Assembly: GCA_026260175.1 (NCBI GenBank)
Contig: JAKCWW010001734.1
Coordinates: 1 to 64,000, forward strand
Origin: Reticulitermes lucifugus
Lineage: Eukaryota > Arthropoda > Insecta > Blattodea > Rhinotermitidae
Direction: 5' to 3'
DNA: 64,000 nt
The notes under the pieces were generated by a model. That model saw nothing but the letters and a program-made list of their open reading frames with translations, was not told the origin of the DNA and searched no databases. A program made the position numbers and the translations under genes. Shown here one piece after another: positions 39,501 to 54,500 of this stretch. The first letter of the stretch is position 1, and every line of letters begins with the position of its first letter.

Positions 39501-42500
39501 AAGTAAGTTCTGCACAGTAACTAGATTCGGAGAACACAGAGAAGAATCCTCAAAATTGTATTGCTTATCAGATAGCAGCGTGAGCTCCAATAGTGATTTT
39601 TCACATGTCAAAATGGTATCATTCCAAGCAGTGGACAATATTTGCATGTCACTTGATCCAGAAGCCTCTGAAATGAGGATTTCCGGTTTTCTTGGAGATT
39701 TTGGAGGGTGTAGACAGCCTGCCAGATGATCACCTTGTGTAGTGTATAACAGGTTTTTGACACTGAATATCAGTTTTTCCCCCCACATTTATTTGTTTTT
39801 GTAGTTGTTATGAAATTCATTTCAGGATTTGAATACATATTCAAAACTGTTACATTATGGCTAACATGACATACTACAGCAGTACAGGCTTGTTTTTAGG
39901 AGATACCCAGGTTGTATCTCACCTGGAACACTGACTGTTCTGACTGATGTTTTCCATAGTTTTCCTCAGCTGTTCCTGGCAGGTGCCAAGATGGTGCCTC
40001 AGATTAGGCTATAACTGGTTCCTTCTCCCACATTTTTTCCAACTCATTATTCATGCATTGTCCTAACATTTAACTTGTGTAGTCTGAGCTGCTGACAACA
40101 TTGTTTAATAAGCCATCAAAACATCCTTGTTTTGCAATTTTTTCTATTCACAGTTTCATGCTTTGGGATGTCAATTGCAGTAGTTTCATATATTACACAT
40201 GTAGTTTGGTGGTTGGCTATGCTGAGGATAGGGGCAGCAGGCTTCACAAAAAAAACCCATATACTAAATTAAATGACATATCTGGGAAAACTGTACTCTT
40301 GCTACCCACCACCATGAGAACCTCACATTTCACCTTGGGGTTTAGGTTTGTTGAACTCTATTGTCTGTTTCTTCAGCTTGGGCTGCTCCACAGCTATATA
40401 TTTGTTTTTCAAAAACATTTTCGTTGGTTTTTTAGATGAGACGATGTTGACAAAATATACATGGTGGTATTTTCCGTAATTGCTGTCATGCATATCAAGA
40501 ATTACTTGCATTCCCAATAAAGTATTTTCATTTTCTTTTCCCTTGCATAAATTTTACATTTTGACAAAACCGTGGTTGCTGTTAGTCACTCAGCATGCCT
40601 TTATCCCCTACTTGGTTCCTGGTTCTTGTAACTGCTTGTCTGACCGCAGTTGTTTATTGTGATCCATTATTCTTTCAGTGACACATATATTTATGTTTAA
40701 TATTAGCATTTTGTTGTGGAATGTTATTTAAGGGAAATGTTAATTAGGTGGCGAGTGCAGTCTGCAGCAGCGCGAGATCAGACCCTCAGCAATATGACAT
40801 CCACACCAAGTGCAGCTACACAGACTGCAGTGTCAAGTTCATCAGGTGCTGTAACTCCCAGCTCAGCTTCAAAAGGTCCTCACTCACATGTGAGTAATTT
40901 CTTTTATCCATTGAATTACTGGGAATATGCACATGTTCCAGAATTAAAACTGGTGTCAAACTTCAGTATTGCTTGAGGTTGACTTTAGAAATTCTGTGTA
41001 AACAGAATAGAATAAGTGTGACCCACAACAAGAATTTCATTATACAGACGCCAATGACAAAATCATCTTAAAAGCACTGTCTTCGAGTGAGGTGATGTCA
41101 GGCTGTGAGGATAGCTGATGAGGGATAAATATTATATGAACATGCCACAGTACAACGTACTTACATTGCCCATGTTAGTGTTACCTGCTGTCAGAGTGAG
41201 TACTAGCACTTCTTTTAAGAGAAAAACATTGACTACCATGCTTTTGCTTGTACAAGGTTTGTGGTTTTTGTGGCTTTGAATATGTTTATTGTGGTCTCAT
41301 GTGTTGTAACACCACATAGTCTGGTAGGTGGGTACCAGCATTTTGTATGAACATACTTGCTCCATTGTAATGACTTTGACATGTAAATGGAGGCTGTATG
41401 TTCATCCAAAACAATAGTAGCCACCAATGACACTACATGGTGTTGTAACCCAGAAGCCTACAATACACTCAGATGCTTGTTTTCGTTAAGTGTTCATTTC
41501 TGAATTCCAGCACTCTCACCACCATCCTGGCAACTCCTCCACATCAGTGACATTGACAGTGCACGCTGGCATGTCATCACCGACACTGCACAGACCATCT
41601 GATGATAAATGGCACAGCGCACTTTGTGCCAACTTTTTGCATGAATACAAACAGTATCTTCAAACACTGGGCTTCATCCCGATTCAGACAGAATCAGCAT
41701 CACCAAGAAAAGGGTGAGTACAAATTGAATGCCATTTTATCCACATTTAAATTGTCGGATTATTGGGTCATTAATGCTCTTACTACTTTCAAATAAAGCT
41801 TAGAAGACCTCATATTTTTCTCTTCATTTTCAGCAGTTAGCTTGTAGTGATTTTAATTGTGACATCCTGTTGTGCTAGATGCTGTAGAGTCTCAATGAGA
41901 GCAACTATAATTGTCATTGTAAAATCCATTTTTACAGGAGACAGAAAACACGTGATCTATCCTCAGAAGACCAACACTTAAGCATGTTATGTTTTTATGA
42001 AAGTGTAAGGACAAGCAATTTTTTTTGTGGACACAATATTTTGACAGAAGGTGTGTTTGTAACCCAGCTGTCTAGATACCAGAATCTCAGTTTGACGAAT
42101 TGTGTGGGTTATCACAAATTGCTGTTTCATGATTGATATGTATTGTGTGTAAGAAGTGTGGACATTTAAGGGTCAGCTGTGTAGGAAAGAGCCTGACCGG
42201 AACAGATTAACCCTTCACTGATGCTGGGCTTCAAATTCCAACTACAGCCCAGAACAGAGGAATTTTAAATTTACAGTACCCATAATGCTTTCACAAATGT
42301 ACAATGAACTGATGCTTGCAGGATGTGAAGAATTAATGGTTCATGTAGTGCACTGAGGCTGGCATTGAAGGGGTAGCATTTATGAGTATTTCTGTTAAAT
42401 GTGATTTTATATGATGCAGGTTGAAGGGAGGAGCTAGCAACATAAAGACAAGGGATGGAGAGGACAGTTCCAGCAGAAGAAAACAGCCTGACAGGGAGAA

Positions 42501-45500
42501 CAATGTGTGCTACCTTCAGAAGTCTCTGTTTGGAGGCATTCTTTTGTTTGAGATCTTACTGTGTGAGCCTTTCTTCCATGCAAAACTCCATGCATTAGAA
42601 TGCTCAAGGTTGCAGTCACCATCATCCAGTGCAGTGTTCTCTGAGGTTTGTGGAACAATATCTGTCACCATGCAAAATGTTATTTTCAGTTGTAATGTCC
42701 CATGAAGTACTGTGAAATCTATAAATGAATCTGTGGTTCATGTCCACACAATTTTTCTTTTTTTCCTTCCCCCCTCCCCCACCCCTTCTTTTAAAATAAG
42801 TACACTATAACCTGAAGTGTTTCACATGGGAAAGAGACCAAACACATATTACAAGATCAGTAATGTTTTACTTGTAGCAGCTGAGAACCCACAGATCATT
42901 ATATATTTGTGTAGTAAAGAGCATCTGCTTATGTAAATGTGTTTATCTGACTGATTGTAGTCTGCATTCCACATATCTCCATTTTAAGGATGATGACTTG
43001 TACTACTAAACAGAATTGTAAAATGCCAGCAATGAAATCAGATGCATTCTGTTATTATAGTAATCTGTGACATTATGGCTTGGGTCTTGCCTGTATTAAC
43101 CTTTTATAAAGACCTGTGTTTGCATACATGAATGCATGTAGTAGAACATTCCTAGAAATTTATTTTATATATTTAGGCAACAAGGAAACTTACTGCATTT
43201 GTAAGACATGCTGCATAATGTGTTTTATTTTCCACAAAATGCCATTCATTTCGTAATTTTATCTTTTTCTGTTCAAATAATGCATTTTTTGTAAACCATG
43301 TGCTGAAATTTAAATACCCACCAGGTAGAATAAAGGTTAAGTACTGTTGCACATAAAGCTTTGTTTTTGGTGCGCATTGATGCACATGAAGTCACTGCAT
43401 AACCAGAGACATGTGCTGTACAATTGAACCTATGACACATACGTTCAAACATTCAGGTTTTGATTACGTTCTCAACTGAACACGTGTATCTGTACATACA
43501 TATTGGCACACAATATTGGTCACCCTTTATGGGTGCCCTGATAAGAGATATTGGGGCCCCTGGGGGGGTGTTAGGTAGCCAGTTGGGGATCACTGCTCTG
43601 AATTGTGCACAAACAGGTGCTTTTTGTAATGGGAGAGTTTTCTGTACATTAAGTAGTGTGGTATGCTGTACTGGATGTTCTTGACATTAGATTTTTAACC
43701 CCTCTTCTGCTTTCATATCGTAATGTACTTTTACTGTATATGGTCCAGAAATTGGCACTGAAAGGTTGATTGTAATATACTTCATCTCTGTCTGTAGGTT
43801 GAATTGAAGTTTCTGGATGAGTGTGACAAGATTAAAATTCTCATGCACCTGCATTCATTCACATATGACTATCACCTTCGCAGTATTCATAGCTATGTGT
43901 CTGGACAGCAGGCCATTCTAAAGCAAGGCTATCATCTCACTCATTTCCTTGATGACTTTCTGAAATACTACCCGAAGGCACCGAACTTTGCAAGAAACCT
44001 TGTGCATGCAGGTAATATTTTGAATAGTTATGTTTAGAGCTATTTATTAAACTTCATCTTTGCTTATATTTGCCTTTGAAGAGCTGCTGAGTTACATAAT
44101 TGTGAAAGAGTCCTGTCTCATTATTGCTGCAGGTAATGCTTTATTAGTAGCAGAGTTCATTTATCATGAAACAAAGATAGCAACATAATTTTATTCTTGG
44201 TGAATTAGGGAGGGAAGAAGCCTAGAAAGTGCTTGATAGTATTTGTTTAGAAATGTGTGTGCATGTGAGGGAGCAAGTGAGCAATTCTTATTTGTTGTTA
44301 TGAAACATGGGCCCTCACTCCAACAAAACATTAACGTGGTAAGGGAAGCATTTGGGCACAAGGAGGAGAATGTAAGTATGAAATTGGGATTATGTAAGAA
44401 AGTACTTTGTCATTTGTACACATCCCCTGGTTTTGTTAGTGTACTGTAGTGGGGATCCATTTTAGAACATCCTTCCAAGTTTTACAAATATGGCTTCCCA
44501 TTATAGAACTCATCATTGTCGTCCATTTGTCCATTGTTTAACATTGCACAATACAGAAACCTTTGTAGGTATTCCAGCTATATTATTTTATATACTGATG
44601 GGACATCCATTGTTGGGTACACTGTAGTAGTACTTCTATCCTCATCTCTCATTCTTAACCTTGATGCTAGATGGGGTGGGTGGTCATTGCCATGCCCTGG
44701 TTGCTGTGCCCCTGGGAAAGAGTCCCAGTACCCATTGTACAGGAGGCTGGGTGGGCCCCAGGGCCTGTGTGGATGGGTGTGGAGAAGAGAAAATCTCTTA
44801 CCCCACTGGGGTTCGAACCCTGAACTGTCCAGCTCATAGTAAGTCACTATTCTGACTACACTGTCCTGGTCACTATATCATGCTTCTAGCATTCCGTATT
44901 TTGTGGTAAGGCTAGGGAAGTATTCATAATAATTGTTATTATAATGACACGATCATTTCTAGCTTTGACTTGGGTTTTGCATTTGCTCTGCATCCTACTT
45001 TTTAAGTATATGTCCTGGAAATGCTCCCCTCTTAGTTTCCACATTAACCTGTTGCTTGGTTTTCCCTCCCCCTCACTCCCTTCTCTTTCTAACATCTGTA
45101 TAATTCACATGAAGTAGACATCAATGGCTGTGTCAGCTGAGGTACCTATAAAGCTGCATGCTGTTACATTATAGGAAGCTAAAATAGATTAGTTAAGTCC
45201 TTAAAAAGTAATGTTACCCACTAACCAGCAGTTACATGTATAGTTAGTACATCAGTGTCACCCGCTGTCCAGAAGTTACGTATACAGTTAGTACTTCTAA
45301 GGGAGTCTCAGTGAAGGTATAATCTTTCATACACTCTTATGAAAATATGTTACTGCATTTGTTTGTAGATGTGTTGGTGGTGCATGATGTGACAACACCT
45401 GCCCACCAGCTGTTCACCTACCTCCTTAGCCATGAGAAGGCGTATAAAATGGAAGTCTTTTGCATGGTTCCTGTTCCTGTTGCAGCCTTGAATGATTCTG

Positions 45501-48500
45501 ATGGTGGAGAATATGATACTGACTCTGATGTAATGTAAATTATTTCATATGTTTCATATTAATAACAAGCATTCAACTGTGAAAGTGAAAAGGGAAATTA
45601 CATGATTAATACTGATTATAAGTTGGAAAGGATTAGTTAGAAACTTTTTGTAGTTTGTTTTAAGGTACTGACAAGGTGTTTGCCTATAGAGATAGAGCCA
45701 ATGTGGCATGCATGGCACTTCAGTGACAGTTCTAAATATACATAGCACTTTAGCAAATTATTCCCGATTGAATGCATCAGAAAACTTCGCAATTTGTAGA
45801 GTCCAGAAAAAGGTTGACTCTGGATGAGGGAAATGTGTGAAATCAGGCATCCGCTGTAGTGTAAATGAGAGCTTTGCTCTTCTAGGATGTTATGCAGCTT
45901 TGGTAGGTAGTTACCGATGTTTTGGGACAACTTGTCTGAAACTTGTACATTTGTCCTGCGGAAGGGGTAAAGTTGGACAAGTTGTTGGAAAAAGTGTAGA
46001 ACAGAACTGTCATCTCTGTCAGGACAGCTACTGTGGTAGTGTCCAAGTATCAGAGGTGCTGTTCTGTAAGAAGCACAAGTATTTGTATCAGTCAGAACAG
46101 ACAGGGGGCTTCCATACATACATACAAATACATATACATTCACTGATCCAATATCCACACAAGTCAGATTGGATATGGAATTTGTCAAGAACAGAATAGA
46201 TTGCAATATGCAATCAAGTCAAAACACTGAGACACAAAGCTACACAAAATTAGCAAAACACTATAAATAACAAGAGAATTCATCCTCACACACTAAGACA
46301 AGGTAAATATATGGATTACAAAATAATAAAACAAGTAAAATATAAATAATAACAAGTCAACATTTAAAAATTAAGTAGAATAAAGGACATACACAGAATA
46401 CATATATATGTTGCTAATAATAATAAACTACAAAAGGAGTGCAACAGCAGTTGAAAAAATTCAATCTGGTATGAGATTTAGAGTAGTTCAGGGGAAAGTA
46501 GTCTGTATTTCAAACAAAGAATGATGTCTTCATGTAGTTTTGGAGAGCCAAAGAGAGGTCAGAATGATAATGACAGTACGGAGATTTGATACTGTAAATA
46601 CCAACAAAAAATGAAGGACACCTGGTGCATTTGTAAATAAGCAAAAATAAGCGTCTCTTTTTATGGAGTACAATAAATTCATGAAAGGTGTGGTTAGGCC
46701 TAGCCAGTACCTAAGCGAACTGTGGAATGGTCAAAGATGGCAGTACTGTAGCTAACAACTGTTCCCTGTTCCGTGCATTTTGTAGTTATACAAACTTGAA
46801 TTCAACTGCGAAAATTAGATATAAGAAGTCTTCACAGACAACCAGCCTGTTAACCAGTATCTTACGTCAAGAGCATCAACAAAAAAACAACCAGGAAGCC
46901 TGTTGGGAGACATATGCAGATGTCATTATTGTTGATAAGGAAGGAAATTGGAGTGCCTGACTGTAAGGTGTAAAGTTTGTGTCATGACATGAATGTTACT
47001 ACATATCATATGGTAGTCCACATCAACACCAAAACATCATATGCAGTAACAAGAATATATATTCATGTTATGAATTAAACCTTGTAACATTTCAGAGAGG
47101 GAAACTTTATACATGCAGGACCTGGGATATTTAAATATCAAAAGCTTGTATGAGGTGCGTGAATTACAGTTTCTTATAAAACCTGTTTCATATTTGATTA
47201 TACAGTTTAACCCCACAAACTGTTATATTTTGTTAGCAGGGGCAAGTAACCTCTATGTACACTTGTGTTCAAAATGGAGTTTAACAAAAAAAATGTCAAT
47301 TTAATTTAAGTCTGAGACTAAGTGGGAACACTAAACAAATGTTAATATGATGAACTCCAATACAGCCCATAAGTGTCAGGTAATTAATTTCAGTTTTACA
47401 AAAATTTTACTTTGCCGTATATAAACTAAGCTGCATATGTGAACATTTTAGATATATGTACCTAGATAACAGTATAACTTTTGAACATATTGGCTCTTAA
47501 TGACTTTGTTAAGTTTTACTCAATCAGTTCGTGAGTGCCACAAGGTTAGAAAGTACATGTTGATGTGGAAACAATTAAGTTCCAGGTTTGAAGGCTATAA
47601 AAGTACTGAAAATTGAAAATAACAAATTTTATCACGCATACATGTACTTATATTAAATATTTAAATGTTTAAAAACAAACTATATCCATTCACAGTCATG
47701 AAATTATATTCTCCCGGCAATAAATAGTGTCACTATGTAAACTGGATGACGGAGTAACACTTCTGACTTACATTGTGGAGGTGTCTGGTGTGAATCTCAG
47801 CAGGGACATTTTCAACCATAACTTAGGCCTTTATCCTATCAGCCAAATGCCAGGATACTGCCTCAGATTAGTTTGTGACCACATCCTTTCCATTTTATTG
47901 TTCACTGTCACCCAGTCATTCAACACTATACATTCATTTACTGACAGTGTCATTAAATAAACTGCAAACAAGAGGGCAGTACTTAGTGTTAGCTGGTTAC
48001 CTGTGGTGGTAAAATTTACACTGAAACTAAAACAACCATAACCCACCAAAATAAAACCTTGTGTCAGTATTTTATACCTTCTGCTTGTATTAAAGTCTTT
48101 TTTCATCTTATTACTGTTCTCTGTAAGTTATAAGGATATAATAATACTAGTATAATTCTTTTTTTATCTCACAGTAGATCTTAGTAACATATAAATATTT
48201 TTAAACTTCATTCCCTCTCTGATAACTTCTCAGTATGTGCATATTTCCAGTTAAGTGAATTACATGTGAATGTTTGAGATCAACTTTGGAAATAAGAAGT
48301 TATTTCTTATTTTGTGTAGTTGATGTCATATGAACAAAATGTGCATATAGCAGTGATATCTTGTTATGTTTCCAGGATAATGAGTATGTACTTGTGCAGC
48401 TACAGAGCACGCCACACATCACTTACTGTGATGTGCATGATACGAAGCATACAGATGATTTTGATGCAACTCTGATTGTTGCACATGATGGAGATAATTC

Positions 48501-51500
48501 ATCTGATCAGAATAACCTTCATATCAAGTACTACATCATACTTACCAGCAGGAGGTGAGGGGTGACATGCAACTCATTTTGACCGTTCTGTTTTTTTACT
48601 CTCTTCCTATCCTATACAGAGTTCAAGAACAGCACTGTAATGCACATTCTTCTGTATACGTTTTGCCTTATTTTTTTACATTGCCAGGCGAGTTTTAGCT
48701 TTTCAAAGCCTGAAAACACAATTATATGTATTCTGCATGTACATGCTTTGTTTCTCTGTAGTTGTTGAAGGCTTGAAGTGTGATTTGTGTAGTGTTTACG
48801 TTTTATCCCATAGTGTTGTGTCATGTATTGTCCTTCTAGTGCTGTTGCTTTGCCATGTATGCTGCAAGGAAGAAAGTAAAGCTGTCCTTTAGCAGACCAG
48901 CATTTCCCTGCAAATGTAGCAATTAGCAGAGTCAGTACTGTAGGTGATGCAGTCTCTTCCGTAATAAAATGGAAGCTGTGATTCCTCCCATGTTGCATAG
49001 TTCTCAAACAATATAATACATTTTATAAAAGTGTAATCATGTTAGTGGGAGTGAAGTGAAGGAATATTTTATTTGTCCATTTGCTCAAGCGTGATGTCAT
49101 ATGAAGTGGTTGGAGGTTTAACATCAGTGGGGCATAGTTACATGTAGGGTGCACATATGAAATGATGAGAGCCACAATGGTGTGCTGATGGTGATTAGAT
49201 TCATCTAGCTGGTCACACTATACATGCAGACTCATATTTTTCGCATACTTTTACACTTATTAGCGTGTTGTATATGGCCCAGAAGTGCAGAGAACTTTGT
49301 TAGATGTGTATGTTTGAAAAAGAAAGCTGAGAAACTGGATAATTTGGAGAAGCTTGGGCCTGAAGACAAAAAAACATGTCTTGTTTGTGTGGGATTGTAT
49401 ACTGTGCTTTTCTGAACAAGAGACTGGTGAAGTTGTTATTCAGTAAAGATGTTTCAAATTAAGAATATTTAGAAGGTGTTTTTATGATTGAAATGGGTTA
49501 TTACAAAATATGAGGATTATAAATTCTTTAAGATTTGTTTAATCAAAATTGTATGTGCGAAGAAATTGAGCAGATCAAATTTTGAAATGCTTTCTGTCAT
49601 TCAGTTCAGAATATTTTGTCTTTCCATTTTCTGTCTAAAAACGTATAGATTAAAATATACAAAGTCTTTTGTCTCCTGTTTTATAAGGGTGTCAGACTTG
49701 GTCTCTGACATGAAGGGAAGAATGTAGGTTGTGGTTGTTCAATTATCGGGTGCTGAAGGTACAGGAAGCTGTGAGGCCTACAAGCCATGGTTTGTGTGTG
49801 ACTGAGTTAGAAGGTTGGAAGCTTTCATGCCTGCTTCAGTTGTTCAGCTGATATCCTAGATACAGCAAGTCTTTCATGCTTTTCCTGAGATTTGTGGGCA
49901 TTCTACACATGACTGATAATAATGCAATGCATATCAATCACTTCAGTGTTCAGTACATAGTACACTGCTATGCTGCTGGCTGGTGTCATCTTCCATGGAG
50001 AATATAAGCTTATTCTATGTTGCACACCCAATGCAACATACCTTTGCAGCAACCAGTAGTCATGAGGCTGCTTGTCATTCAAACTTTTAGCATGAATTGC
50101 CTCACTTACTCCCGCTGTTTATTACCTGTCAAAGGAAACTTCTTCAGTGCAGTATTTTGAGTTTTGCTTAATTCTGTATAGAAACATTGCGCTGTGTGTT
50201 CTCAATGATCAGTGACTTTTTTTTTTATGCATCATGAATGAAACCGCGTGCTTGTCGGAGACAGGTGGTGTATGGGCAAGAAGAGATGAATCACTTCGAA
50301 GAGAAAATAGTGAATTGAATTGAGTCATTGGATGAAGTTGTAAGATAATGAGGTACTAATCGAAACATTAGGGAATGTGGACTGACTTGTTGAAGAGAAA
50401 TGTGGCTGTGCCCAAGTAATTTCAATAGGTAAGATTTAGACCCCACGTTCAAATTTCTACAGCTGCTTTGACATAGGGAGGTTAAATAATGTAAAAGGGG
50501 ATAAGTTTCTGGGTGGTGAGATTGGTAGAGACTGGTTGACAGACAGGGGATTATTGTGCATGGTAAGCATCAAGGATCAGAATAATGACCACTCAGTGTG
50601 ACTCTGTCCTCCTGTCACTTAGTGCACCAATATGAGGAGGCACCATGTTAATTGCCCAATGTGTGTGTGTGTGCACGCACATGCACACACACACATTACT
50701 TATGGTCATTTGCCACATTGACCCTCATGATGGAGAGGAAGTCTCCCAACTGTTGGTTGAAGTGTAAGAAGCATACGTATACCTTGTACTCCAACACATA
50801 TATTTTGAATGGGGAGGCGTAACCTATATTTTATACAGTCAACAATATAAAAAAAGTATGGTCTATGTATGATTTACAAATCTTACAGTAGAATGATAAA
50901 TGTAAAAGCTTTTAAAGTTTTAAAATGATATATTAATGACTTAAGGATCTTAGGTTATTGAAGGGAAGTTATGTAAGAAGTGAATTAAAAATGGAAATTA
51001 ATATTGTTATTATGTTTATGAAAGCTACTGAGAACTGCTAGGAATATTCATAATGCCATGGTGCCAAAGACCCCATGTGGCACGTGTGCACTGTGGTAGA
51101 TATTGTACCTTCACAATCTTGTTTAAAATCTACATACATAAGGGTGAGGAACCCACAGGTCTGCATGTTGTTGCACCCTTACCTTTAAATCAGTTTGCTC
51201 CTGTTTAACATCTTGAGCAAACAAATGCTATATTCAGTTTGACTGAATGTTTATCTTGCCCTCTGTAGAGAACTTTATCCCAAACTTGAGGTGGAGACCA
51301 AACTAGGGAAATTCTGCACTGTCTCAACGGCTTCTGTAATGACACCACTGCAACTGGGGCATGCGGGATGCACTGGGGAAGTAGATAATGCTGGTGTTGG
51401 GTCAGGGAGCAGAGAATGGCATGGTAACCAGGATGCAGATAGCGACACCATGACCAGCATCAAGCCAGAGCTTGAGACCAATGCAGGTCCTGAGCCACAA

Positions 51501-54500
51501 GGAGACTGTGAGTCAGATCATACACCTGGTCATGATGCAGGCTCAGACTTCAGCTCAGAAAGCATAGACAGCTCAGACTCAAATCCTGAACAGGTGACAT
51601 CAGCGCCCACACCTACACATCACATCGAAATCAGGTACCAGCTTATGTTGAAGCATTCATACCTGACTGTAATAATCTTAAACATATTTAACTGGTTAAG
51701 TGACAGTGATTGATGTGATCTTAAATGGATGTAGAACGGAAAGTCAAACATAAGATGTCCATGATAATAGTATCTTATATCTAATATTTTTGTCTGAATT
51801 GCCCATTAAAATTAAATATAATTTATGATGTCTAATTGAGCTGATGTGGACTGAGAAATGTGTAATTAGTTGGTAAACTGTAGCAGACAGACAGAAGAAT
51901 GCTGTTCCATTAAATGTACATCCTTTTCATCTAAAAGGGTACATTCTGCAGGAGGCATTTAAATTGAACAGTGCTCTGGCCACAGCAGAAACATGGTTTA
52001 AAAGGCCATATATTGAAGGTGAATGGTATGAGATGTTGTGCTTAATCAGAGTGTTATAATGAGAGTTTGATATATTGGTAAGTTTTACAAGCAAAAACAT
52101 AAATATAAGAGAACAAATTCTCTTATTTTAGAGAAATAAGTGGGAATTGGAAGTTACAAAAGTTTTACAAAGATTTGAATTGATTAGATCTGCACTCTTC
52201 TGGGATATTACGCGGCGTTGTGTAGTAATTGTTTACCGACGTTTCGGGACAATGTAATGGTCCCATCTTCACGGGTCAAGAGTCCGAGTATGAAAGTAAT
52301 ATCCCAGAAGAGCACAGATCTCATCAACATCGCGGTGGAAGCCTGAAATGAAGGTGAATTGATTAATTTGAAATAATGGATCATAAATATTTAAACAATG
52401 TTGTGACAAATGGAAGCTACACTATTTACATAGTGTATGCTATACACAAATGTGAAAATAATATTGCAGGCAAATATAGGTTATGAATATTTACTTTCAT
52501 TCCAGTAAACAAAGTAGTTACATTATGTGAGAGTTGACATTCTCACGATGGTTTTGTTGAAAACTCAAGATGTCTAGAATGTTACACCATATACACTGGT
52601 AAATAGTTGCCAAGGAGCATAGTGCCGTCATCTGCACGGTCAAGCACAAGATGACAGCACTGCAATCTTTCAAACCTTCAGTTACCTGTTTACCAGTTGA
52701 CATGGTGTAACATCTCAGAAGACTTGAAACTTCTGGTTAGAACATAACGTATGGTGATCATTAGACATCAGTGCACATGTGTTCTGTACTATAGGACTAC
52801 AGAATTGTATCAGGTACAGTTGTAATGTACTGCTTTAATTTGAAATATTTTAAAAGACATAAAAATGACTTCAGTAACATAGTAGTAACATAGTGTAACA
52901 AAATTCTGAAGCCTTACAATGCATTTACATGGGAAAGCATCTACTTTTGACAAATATCATGAACACTGAGGACAGTAGAGTCCTGCTTCCTTCTTTGTTT
53001 CGAATGATTTTATTTCTGAAGGTATTCACAGACCACATAGAATGTTACCAGATAACTTGATCCTGTAGACACATCAGCTTGATAGTCTGCTGCCTCCTCT
53101 AGCTCTCCACAGTGTATTTTCTGAACTAATATGTTTGCTTGTGTTTTGTTTTTTTCTGCATGCTTGTTTGCTGGTGGTCACCACTTCCCTCTATTTGTAG
53201 TCTGTAGTGTTTACAGTCACCACATTTTCTGTCTTTGTACATATAACTGTCACGATGCTATAAGATTTCGGATTATTGGAGTGCTGAGTGCTTAGACTGT
53301 GATCGTCTGGTTGTGGTACTGTGTAATTTTGCAGGTGGATTCTTATGTTTGAAAGGAACATGCTGCCAGTATCTGCAGGGTCAGTCACTTACTCATAAAG
53401 CTGAAAGCAGCATGTTCTTCCACGGCATTAATATTTACTTACAAGTCTACACTGTGTCACAGCCCAGAAGTCCATGATCAGTAATTATCATTTTTAAGAT
53501 CTGTTGTGGATTAACATTCTTTTATCAGGTATAAATGTGGAAGGCATTATGGTAAGTACATTGATCATAAGTACCATATGATATTTGCTTTCATGTTAAA
53601 AATGCTGTTCATCTTGTTTTTTCCAGAAATACTGGTATGTTTTATTACACTTTAAATAGATCAAAGTACTGCTTAATTACAATTTAAGGTTCAGAAGTGG
53701 AAGGAAGTGATCGTGGCCTTTCTTAAAGATATTTTCCTGTCCCATGCTATTAGTCAAGTTATCTTTTAAATATCCTTCATACAGACTAAGGATACAAGTT
53801 GATTTCAATTACATTGAGTGATAATTAAACTGTCTTCTTTTAAAATGGTCTGTGTTCAATATGCATGCTGCAGTGTCTAATGTAACCTTATATTCATAAA
53901 TATACAGTAAATTTATTTGCAAAATTTGGAGGCTCAACTTGGCACAGTATTATTTACCATGTAAAGATCTTGGACTTAAATGCATACTCTACATAGGAGT
54001 AGAATAGAATAGAACAGAATACAGAAGGGCAGGCTCCACAGTGACCTGTGCACTTCGACTGTTATCGATCTTTTGTGCAACCCTTTAGCTCATTCATGCA
54101 GCAGTCCCGCACCTTGAACAAAGTGCAGTATCTTACTGTCAGAGATGTCTTCAAAGTCACCTGGTTTCATAAAATGATGATCCAGGTGCCAGAATCTTAG
54201 TGTGGCCAAAGCCTCACAGTCACAAAGAACGTGTGAGGCTGTTTCAGATGCCTGCTTGCATCTATCACACTCGGGACTGTTTACCAGCCACAGTTTAAAT
54301 AGGTGTCCTTTTAAATAAGTGTCCTGTTAGCAACCCTGTCATTATTCTTAGCTGGTTTCTGCTCAGATTGAGCAATTCACCAGCTTTTTTTGCGGAGGGG
54401 TTTTTTTTTAAGAAAGCCCTTATCTTGCCTTTGTCCATGTATGGACTGTCAATGCTCATCGTGTCTCCTACTCATCCAGTCCCTGATCACCCCCTTGGCA

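Larger units (their letters stand above)
48555..51268 (+). other. Intron 36 of SZT2
   Basis: A 2.7-kb intron. It holds a small LINE fragment (49666-49758) and an alternating GT/CA tract (50659-50697). A 131-codon minus-strand frame at 48612-49007 has no recognisable domain. Confidence 0.5.

Noticed and set aside
42207-42336. TTAA-bounded stretch resembling a piggyBac-type MITE
   Set aside because: Only about seven bases of the ends match inversely and TTAA is common in this AT-rich DNA.
43580-43594. agttggggatcactg, like one end of a hAT element
   Set aside because: No partner end or 8-bp duplication could be found.
45637-46206. 189-codon open frame on the minus strand
   Set aside because: It overlaps a family C repeat and AT-rich intron sequence, has no domain or codon pattern I recognise, and lacks splice partners.
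48612-49007. 131-codon minus-strand frame in intron 36
   Set aside because: No recognisable domain and no supporting signals. It may be part of an old repeat.
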